Source of the DNA: a virus
Direction: 5' to 3' (one strand)
DNA length: 20,270 nucleotides
IMG/VR virus record: IMGVR_UViG_3300010155_000142
Span: 1-20,270 of that record
This document shows, piece by piece, positions 12,241 to 17,873 of the stretch (position 1 is its first letter; the number at the start of each line of letters is the position of its first letter). Both the position numbers and the translations under genes were made by a program. Under the pieces are notes generated by a model. That model saw only the letters and a list, made by a program, of their open reading frames with translations. It did not search any database and was not told the DNA's origin.

Positions 12241-14002
12241 CTGCTTTAGTTATGGTTCTGGTAATGAGTTACAATTAGACGACAACACTGTTACACAAAT
12301 TCTTGGTACTAACGGTATGGGGAAGTCCTCCATACCGTTAATTATCGAGGAAGCGTTGTATAATAAGAACTCTAAAGGAATTAAAAAAGCAGATATCCCG
12401 AATCGTTATGTAAATAATGGTTATAACATCTATCTATCTTTCACGAAAGACGAAGATCGTTATGAAATAACCATTAATAGAAAAACAAGTATTAAAGTTA
12501 AGTTAGAAAAGAACGGCACTGATATATCTAGTCATACGGCTACTAACACATATAAGTCTGTTCAAGAAGTTCTAGGCGTTGACTTTAAAACATTTTCTCA
12601 ATTAGTATATCAAAATACAAATGCAAGTTTGCAGTTTTTGACTGCTACAGATGCGAATAGAAAGAAGTTCCTGATTGATTTGTTACACCTAGAGAAGTAT
12701 GTTGAGTTATTTGAAGTATTTAAAAGTGCCTCAAGAGAGGTATCAATAGTATCAACATCGATAGCAGGGAAGTTAGCAACCGTTGAAAAATGGTTAAAAG
12801 ATAATAAATTGAGTGATACTTCCATACTGCCACTGTTAGATTTAGAAATTGATACATCTGAAGATGAAAAGACTTTACGTTCTTTAACGATAGAAATTGA
12901 GAATATTTCTGAGAAAAATAAAAAAATTCAAACAAACAATCATTACAAGAAGATGCTCGACCAAATAGATATTGCATCTATACAACAATCCTCTGTGACT
13001 GAGTTACAGTCTTATGACCATTTGCAAGAGGAGATGGGATCTTTACAGGCAGTCGCTACGGGTGCTCAACGGACTCTGACAAAGTTAGAAAAAATTAAGG
13101 ACAAGTGCCCTACTTGCGATCAGTCTATCGATATTTCTGTCGAGACGGTAATGATTAAAGTAGAGCGTGAGAAATTTTCTGACGCGAAGGAGAGAATCAA
13201 TGAGATTAAACCAGAAATTATCCGAATTAAAACAGATAATCTTGAGTTCGAGCGTTGTAATACGGCTAGAAAAGATTGGGAGGATTTGTACCGTGCGTAT
13301 TCGCCAGATTTGCCTACCTCTTTGTTGGACAAGGCAGAGCTTGATAATCGCTTGTCTAGCGTTCAAGAAAGACTACGCAACGCAAAGGGACGACTGGAAG
13401 TACTCGCGTCCGAAAACGAGCAGATAACCCGTCGAAATACCCGAATACAAGTTATACAAGAGCAGACTGATGAGTTTCTTGCACAACTTGAAGTATATTT
13501 GGAAAAGTTAGAGAAAAATCGCAAGTTAGAGTCAAACCTGGACATACTGAAGAAGTCCTTCAGTACCAACGGCTTATTGGCTTATAAAATTGAAAACCTT
13601 GTCGGAGAACTCGAAGAATTAGCTAATGAATACTTAGCCGAGCTTTCTGATGGCAGGTTTACACTAGAGTTTATCGTATCGAATGATAAATTAAATGTGC
13701 AAATTACTGATAATGGTAATGTTGTGGACATTCTTGCCTTATCTTCCGGCGAGCTAGCCCGTGTAAACACTGCCACTCTGATAGCGATTCGGAAGCTAAT
13801 GAGTAGTATTTCTAAGTCTAAAATCAATGTATTATTTTTGGATGAAGTTACAAATGTTCTAGATGATTCAGGAAGAGAGAAGCTAGTAGAAGTTCTATTA
13901 GGGGAAGACCTTAATACTTATATAGTTTCTCATGGTTGGTCGCATCCTTTGTTAGAGAAAATTGAGGTCGTCAAGGCTGGTAATATCAGCAGATTGGAGT
14001 AA
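12209..14002 (+). CDS. gp46/SbcC-like recombination endonuclease subunit (Rad50 family)
   Basis: This is the ABC-type SMC-like ATPase partner of gp47. Walker A GTNGMGKSS is at 33-41. A long coiled coil runs from about 170 to 455 and is interrupted by the zinc hook CPTC (300-303), which dimerises two molecules. The ABC signature LSSGE is at 511-515, followed by Walker B VLFLDE (541-546), a D-loop NVLDDSGRE, and a switch His in VSHG. Length 597 is close to T4 gp46 (560). The start ATG 12209 lies inside the gp47 gene with AGGA at 12198-12201. Confidence 0.94.
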   Translation: MITLQTLKWDNCFSYGSGNELQLDDNTVTQILGTNGMGKSSIPLIIEEALYNKNSKGIKKADIPNRYVNNGYNIYLSFTKDEDRYEITINRKTSIKVKLEKNGTDISSHTATNTYKSVQEVLGVDFKTFSQLVYQNTNASLQFLTATDANRKKFLIDLLHLEKYVELFEVFKSASREVSIVSTSIAGKLATVEKWLKDNKLSDTSILPLLDLEIDTSEDEKTLRSLTIEIENISEKNKKIQTNNHYKKMLDQIDIASIQQSSVTELQSYDHLQEEMGSLQAVATGAQRTLTKLEKIKDKCPTCDQSIDISVETVMIKVEREKFSDAKERINEIKPEIIRIKTDNLEFERCNTARKDWEDLYRAYSPDLPTSLLDKAELDNRLSSVQERLRNAKGRLEVLASENEQITRRNTRIQVIQEQTDEFLAQLEVYLEKLEKNRKLESNLDILKKSFSTNGLLAYKIENLVGELEELANEYLAELSDGRFTLEFIVSNDKLNVQITDNGNVVDILALSSGELARVNTATLIAIRKLMSSISKSKINVLFLDEVTNVLDDSGREKLVEVLLGEDLNTYIVSHGWSHPLLEKIEVVKAGNISRLE

Positions 14003-14004
14003 TT

Positions 14005-14451
14005 ATGGTAGATTCAAGAGCAAAGGGAGCGCGTGGTGAGTATCTTGTAAGAGATATGCTACGAGAAGCTACTGGCTTAAAATTTGAAAGAGTACCCGCC
14101 TCGGGCGCTCTTGAGTATCTGAAGGGGGACTTATATGTCCCCAATCAGAGAAATTATTATTGCATTGAGGTTAAAAACTACAAAGATTCTCCACTAAGCG
14201 ACAAGGTCTTTACCCAGAGAAAGACAAATAATCTTACAAGATGGTGGAAGAAGATAGTAGTCCAAGCAGCAGGAGGCGATCAAAAGCCTATGTTATTTTT
14301 TAAATATGATCGATCCAAGGTATTTGTAGTGACAGAAGAAAAACCAGAAAACACAGAAGAGTACCTGTATATTCGGTTCTTGGACTGTTTCGTACTACTA
14401 GCGGAAGATTGGTTGAAAACAGAAAAAGTGGAGTGGATAGGTGGCTTTTAA
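14005..14451 (+). CDS. Hjc-like PD-(D/E)xK nuclease, probable Holliday junction resolvase
   Basis: The 148-residue protein has the layout of archaeal Hjc-type or VRR-like resolvases: a first helix with Glu12 in RAKGARGEYLV, then Asp42 in KGDLYV and the catalytic IEVKNYKD with Glu55 and Lys57. The usual role is to cut four-way junctions. The setting after gp46/47 and near UvsW suggests it resolves recombination or replication branches before packaging, in place of T4 endonuclease VII. ATG 14005 follows GGAG closely. A general PD-(D/E)xK endonuclease without junction specificity is the alternative. Confidence 0.8.
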   Translation: MVDSRAKGARGEYLVRDMLREATGLKFERVPASGALEYLKGDLYVPNQRNYYCIEVKNYKDSPLSDKVFTQRKTNNLTRWWKKIVVQAAGGDQKPMLFFKYDRSKVFVVTEEKPENTEEYLYIRFLDCFVLLAEDWLKTEKVEWIGGF

Positions 14452-15271
14452 TTTTAATGAACGACTAGGAGGTGCGGAAGGCACTACCTTAGTTGTAGAT
14501 GCACTAAACCTAGCCTTCCGTTGGAAACATCAAGGCAGAACAGATTTTCGACATGATTATGTAGCAGTAGTAAAATCATTAGCAAACTCTTATAATTGTG
14601 GTAGGATAATTATTACCGCAGACTGGGGATCTTCTAGTTATAGAAAAGAGATTTTACCTGAATACAAACAGAATCGAAAAGATAAGTATGCCACACAAAC
14701 TGAAGCTGAGAAACAAGCATTTACAGACTTCTTTGAAGAGTATGAAGAAACACTAGAGCTATTAGCAGAGGACTACCAAGTTCTTCGTTTTAAAGGTGTA
14801 GAGGCAGATGATCTTGCTGCCCACCTTGTAAAACGTAAGAAGGACTATGGTTTAGAAGAAATCTGGTTAGTATCTAGTGACCGAGATTGGGACTTGTTAA
14901 TACAGGATAAAGTAAACCGCTTCTCATATGTTACTAGAAAAGAAGTAACTATAGATAACTGGGGTGAGCATTATAATGTTTCTCCAGAGGAGTACATATC
15001 CTTCAAGTGCCTAACAGGTGATAAAGGGGATAATGTCCCAGGCATTACGGGTATCGGACCGAAACGCGCAGAACAACTTATAAAAGCCTATGGCGATGCT
15101 ATGACTATTTATGACAATGTTCCTATAGCGGGAAGCTATAAATATATTCAAGAGTTAAACGCAAACGCAGAAGTTCTCTTGAAGAATTATGAGTTAATGG
15201 ATTTAGTAACATATTGCGATGAAGCAATAGGGGTGGACAATTTGTCCGAGATCGAGGAGAGAATGGTTTAA
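14441..15271 (+). CDS. 5'-3' exonuclease / flap endonuclease (FEN, T4 RNase H-like)
   Basis: This 276-residue 5' nuclease is expected to remove RNA primers and 5' flaps. The acidic metal ligands are in family order: Asp20 in VVDALNL, Asp61 in TADWGSSSYRKE with Arg68, EADD (121-124), SSDRDWD (145-151), and CLTGDKGDN (Asp194, Asp197). A helix-three-turn-helix GITGIGPKRAEQL follows and binds DNA. It corresponds to the N-terminal domain of bacterial Pol I, which the polymerase here lacks. GTG 14441 is the start because GGAG lies at 14430-14433, 7 nt upstream; the gene overlaps the resolvase by 11 nt. Its TAA overlaps the RNR ATG. Confidence 0.92.
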   Translation: MAFNFNERLGGAEGTTLVVDALNLAFRWKHQGRTDFRHDYVAVVKSLANSYNCGRIIITADWGSSSYRKEILPEYKQNRKDKYATQTEAEKQAFTDFFEEYEETLELLAEDYQVLRFKGVEADDLAAHLVKRKKDYGLEEIWLVSSDRDWDLLIQDKVNRFSYVTRKEVTIDNWGEHYNVSPEEYISFKCLTGDKGDNVPGITGIGPKRAEQLIKAYGDAMTIYDNVPIAGSYKYIQELNANAEVLLKNYELMDLVTYCDEAIGVDNLSEIEERMV

Positions 15272-17151
15272 TGGATCAGTATCAAAGTTTTATTCATAAG
15301 AGTCGCTATGCCAGATGGCTAGAAAACGAGGGTCGTAGAGAGACCTGGGACGAGACAGTAAATCGTTATGTTGATTTCTTCGTAGAAAGGGAACAGTTGA
15401 ACGAACATGAAGCATTAGAATTATTTAATGCTATACATAATTTAGAAGTTATGCCTTCTATGAGATGTATGATGACAGCAGGAGAAGCACTAAAGCGTGA
15501 TAACGTTGCGGGCTTTAACTGTAGTTATTTACATATTGACCATCCACGAGCTTTTGACGAGCTTATGTATGTGTTGATGTGTGGAACGGGAGTAGGCTTT
15601 AGTGTAGAACGTAATTTTATTGCTAAACTACCAGAAGTAGCTGAAACCTTCCATAAAACAAATTCTACTATTGTAGTAAGCGATAGTAAACTAGGATGGG
15701 CGAGTGCTTTCCGTGAGTTGATTGCTATGCTATATGCAGGTAAATTACCTCAATGGGACATGAGCCGAGTAAGACCAGCAGGTGCTAGGCTTAAAACTTT
15801 CGGCGGTAGAGCAAGCGGTCCTGAACCACTACAGGATCTTTTCCAGTTTTGTGTTGGAGTATTCCAAAAAGCAGCTGGACGTAAGTTAACTAGTATTGAA
15901 TGCCATGATGTATGCTGTAAGATTGCAGACATCGTAGTAGTAGGCGGCGTGCGTCGTTCTGCATTGATTAGTCTTTCTAATCTTTCAGACCAGCGTATGT
16001 CAAAAGCTAAATCAGGTCAGTGGTGGGTAGACCAAGGCCAAAGACGACTGGCTAATAATTCTGTAGCATATACAGAGAAACCTGATTTTGAAGCGTTTTT
16101 ACAAGAGATGAAGAATCTTTATGAGTCTAAGTCTGGTGAGCGTGGATTGTTCAGTCGAGTAGCGGCACAAAAGATCGCAGCTCGTAACGGACGTAGAGAT
16201 GCTGAACAAGATTTTGGAACTAATCCTTGTTCAGAGATTATTCTACGAAGTAATGAGTTTTGTAACTTATCTGAAGTAGTAGTTCGAGCAGATGATACAC
16301 TAGAAACTCTAAAAGAGAAAGTGCGTAAAGCTACAATTATTGGTACTTTACAATCTACTCTTACAGATTTCCGATACTTACGAATACGCTGGAAGCGTAA
16401 TACAGAAGAAGAGTGTCTACTAGGTGTAAGTTTGACGGGTATCATGGATCATGAGATTCTTGGCAATCCTGAATCAGAAATACTGCCTCAGTGGTTGGAG
16501 GAAATGAGAGATGTTTCAATCGAAACAAATAAAGAATGGGCTGAAAAACTTGGAGTTAATCAGTCTACAGCTATTACTTGTGTTAAACCTAGCGGCACTG
16601 TGTCTCAGCTTGTTGATAGCGCTTCCGGGATTCATCCTCGTTTTAGCAAGCATTATATTCGCAGAGTTCGCTCAGACAAGAAAGACCCGCTTGCTATCTA
16701 CATGGAGCAAGCAGGATTCCCAGTAGAGCAAGATGTAATGTCGCCTTCGTCAGTAGTATTTAGTTTCCCTGTGAAGTCTCCAGAAACAAGTACTGTTGTA
16801 AAAGAAGTCGGTGCAATGCACCAGCTAAGACTGTGGAAAACATACCAGAATCATTGGTGTGAACACAAGCCAAGTGTAACAGTCTACTACACAGATAGCG
16901 AATATCTACAAGTAGCACAGTGGATCTGGGATAATTTTGATCTTTGTTCGGGCATTAGTTTGCTTCCTACAAGTGATCACACTTATCAGCAAGCTCCATA
17001 CGAGGACATTGATGAAGAAGAATATACTAAACTTCTTGGCTCAATGCCGCAAAACATAAATTGGGAAGAGCTATCTCAATTTGAAAAAGAAGACAACACA
17101 ACCGGATCACAAGAACTCGCCTGTGTAGGCGGAGCATGTGAAATTGTATAA
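15271..17151 (+). CDS. nrdJ: Class II (adenosylcobalamin-dependent) ribonucleoside-triphosphate reductase
   Basis: It reduces ribonucleotides to deoxyribonucleotides using vitamin B12 coenzyme. Key residues match monomeric RTPR: Cys84 in FNCSYLHID and the active-site NPCSE (Asn318, Cys320, Glu322). Cys331 follows 11 residues later, the spacing of the Cys408/Cys419 pair in the Lactobacillus enzyme. GGVRRSA is at 225-231. A C-terminal swinging pair CVGGAC (Cys618, Cys623) shuttles electrons from thioredoxin. At 626 residues it is shorter than the 739-residue Lactobacillus enzyme, and no separate small subunit gene is present, consistent with class II. No intein or intron interrupts it. The thioredoxin gene just downstream is the likely reductant. 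Such genes are frequent in marine phages. Confidence 0.93.
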   Translation: MDQYQSFIHKSRYARWLENEGRRETWDETVNRYVDFFVEREQLNEHEALELFNAIHNLEVMPSMRCMMTAGEALKRDNVAGFNCSYLHIDHPRAFDELMYVLMCGTGVGFSVERNFIAKLPEVAETFHKTNSTIVVSDSKLGWASAFRELIAMLYAGKLPQWDMSRVRPAGARLKTFGGRASGPEPLQDLFQFCVGVFQKAAGRKLTSIECHDVCCKIADIVVVGGVRRSALISLSNLSDQRMSKAKSGQWWVDQGQRRLANNSVAYTEKPDFEAFLQEMKNLYESKSGERGLFSRVAAQKIAARNGRRDAEQDFGTNPCSEIILRSNEFCNLSEVVVRADDTLETLKEKVRKATIIGTLQSTLTDFRYLRIRWKRNTEEECLLGVSLTGIMDHEILGNPESEILPQWLEEMRDVSIETNKEWAEKLGVNQSTAITCVKPSGTVSQLVDSASGIHPRFSKHYIRRVRSDKKDPLAIYMEQAGFPVEQDVMSPSSVVFSFPVKSPETSTVVKEVGAMHQLRLWKTYQNHWCEHKPSVTVYYTDSEYLQVAQWIWDNFDLCSGISLLPTSDHTYQQAPYEDIDEEEYTKLLGSMPQNINWEELSQFEKEDNTTGSQELACVGGACEIV

Positions 17152-17166
17152 TACAAGGACATTATA

Positions 17167-17241
17167 ATGACTGAAGTAACTGAAAATGCAGGCGCTTGTT
17201 TAGCGTGTGAGGGGGTAAAAAATGGAAATATTAAAATTTAG
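17167..17241 (+). CDS. 24-codon micro-ORF with CxxC, upstream of thioredoxin
   Basis: A short frame from ATG 17167 to TAG 17239-17241 encodes a 24-residue peptide containing GACLACEG (Cys11 and Cys14). AAGGA at 17155-17159 lies 7 nt before the start, which is good spacing. It fills the gap between RNR and thioredoxin and overlaps the thioredoxin start by 20 nt, so its translation would pass through the thioredoxin ribosome binding site (GAGGGGG). It may be a translated leader that couples thioredoxin expression, or a small redox or metal-binding peptide. Its length is too short for certainty. Confidence 0.5.
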   Translation: MTEVTENAGACLACEGVKNGNIKI

Positions 17242-17464
17242 TGCGGCTTGGTGTCAGCCTTGTAAAATGTTAGCTAAAACCTTAGAGGGGTTAGACTTGC
17301 CTTATTATGTTAAGCATATCGATATCGACCTCGATTCAGACCTAGCGGCAGAATATCGAGTACTGAGTGTGCCAACAATGATACTTGTAGATGGTCATGG
17401 AACAGAGTTCAGTAGACTAGTAGGTATACAATCTAAATCCGATATAGAGGAGTGGGTAGCGTGA
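17222..17464 (+). CDS. Thioredoxin-like protein
   Basis: This 80-residue minimal thioredoxin-fold protein has the active site WCQPC (10-14) near the N-terminus and the cis-proline motif SVPT, followed by the expected final strand (MILVDGHG) and helix (SDIEEWV). The likely role is to re-reduce the C-terminal cysteine pair of the adjacent class II RNR. It is shorter than E. coli thioredoxin (about 108 aa), as is usual for phage thioredoxin/glutaredoxin-like proteins. ATG 17222 is preceded by GAGGGGG at 17209-17215. Its stop is overlapped by a GTG (GTGA) that starts the next small frame. Confidence 0.9.
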   Translation: MEILKFSAAWCQPCKMLAKTLEGLDLPYYVKHIDIDLDSDLAAEYRVLSVPTMILVDGHGTEFSRLVGIQSKSDIEEWVA

Positions 17465-17614
17465 GTAACTTACTAGAAGAGAGAGTACTATAAACCTTCA
17501 GAGTGGCTAGACTATATTCTTAATGGAGTTGAGCACACTAACTTTTTTGAAAACAGAGCCACTGAGTACTCAAAAGCGAGTACTACAGGTAATTGGCAAG
17601 ATATATTTAAATAG
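17461..17614 (+). pseudogene. Small gene disrupted by a frameshift behind thioredoxin
   Basis: GTG 17461 has an excellent ribosome binding site (GAGGAG, 17447-17452, 8 nt upstream) and overlaps the thioredoxin stop. The frame nevertheless ends at TAA 17491-17493 after ten codons. In the +1 frame, 42 sense codons run from 17486 to TAG 17612-17614. They contain KPSEWLDYILNG and ENRATEYS, have protein-like composition, and offer no ATG, GTG or TTG start. Joining the frames after codon 8 by skipping G17485 would give a 50-residue protein. The break lies in a GAGAGAG run (17479-17485). A one-base indel (mutation or sequence error) is most likely; programmed +1 shifting at an AGA codon is possible. 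Confidence 0.6.
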
Positions 17615-17622
17615 GAATAATT

Positions 17623-17832
17623 ATGACAGAACAAGCACAAACTATTAATCTCAACGATAAAGAGTATAATATCGATGATCTTAGTGATAAAGCTAGGTAT
17701 ATTATAAGTCAGTTACAAGACTTAAATCAGCAATCTTTGCAGCTAAAAACTAAGTTAGACCAGGTTGAGGTAGCTTCAAAAGGCTTCACAAACCTTCTAG
17801 TAGAAGAAGTAGAGAAACCAGAAGAAGAGTAG
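17623..17832 (+). CDS. Small coiled-coil protein of unknown function
   Basis: The 69-residue acidic protein starts at ATG 17623 with AGGA just upstream, and ends at the intrinsic terminator. Residues about 18-50 (LSDKARYIISQLQDLNQQSLQLKTKLDQVE) form a heptad-like helix, and the tail is Glu-rich. No enzyme motif is present. Being the last gene before the terminator and next to a tail gene, it could be a structural or assembly helper, but nothing in the sequence proves this. Confidence 0.75.
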   Translation: MTEQAQTINLNDKEYNIDDLSDKARYIISQLQDLNQQSLQLKTKLDQVEVASKGFTNLLVEEVEKPEEE

Positions 17833-17838
17833 CAGAAA

Positions 17839-17861
17839 GGGGGCGTAAGCCCCCCTTTTTT
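17839..17861 (+). terminator. Rho-independent terminator closing the plus-strand operon
   Basis: The stem GGGGGC (17839-17844) with GCCCCC (17849-17854) has a GUAA tetraloop. It is followed by C and a run of six T (17856-17861). It lies 7 nt after the stop of the 69-aa gene. On the minus strand the same hairpin is followed by only TTT, so it would end the convergent tail gene less efficiently. Confidence 0.9.
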
Positions 17862-17873
17862 ATAGTGTTGAAA

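Noticed and set aside
15271-17151. Intein or split in the RNR, common in phage enzymes
   Set aside because: The frame is continuous and all expected motifs are correctly spaced, with no intein-like insertion.
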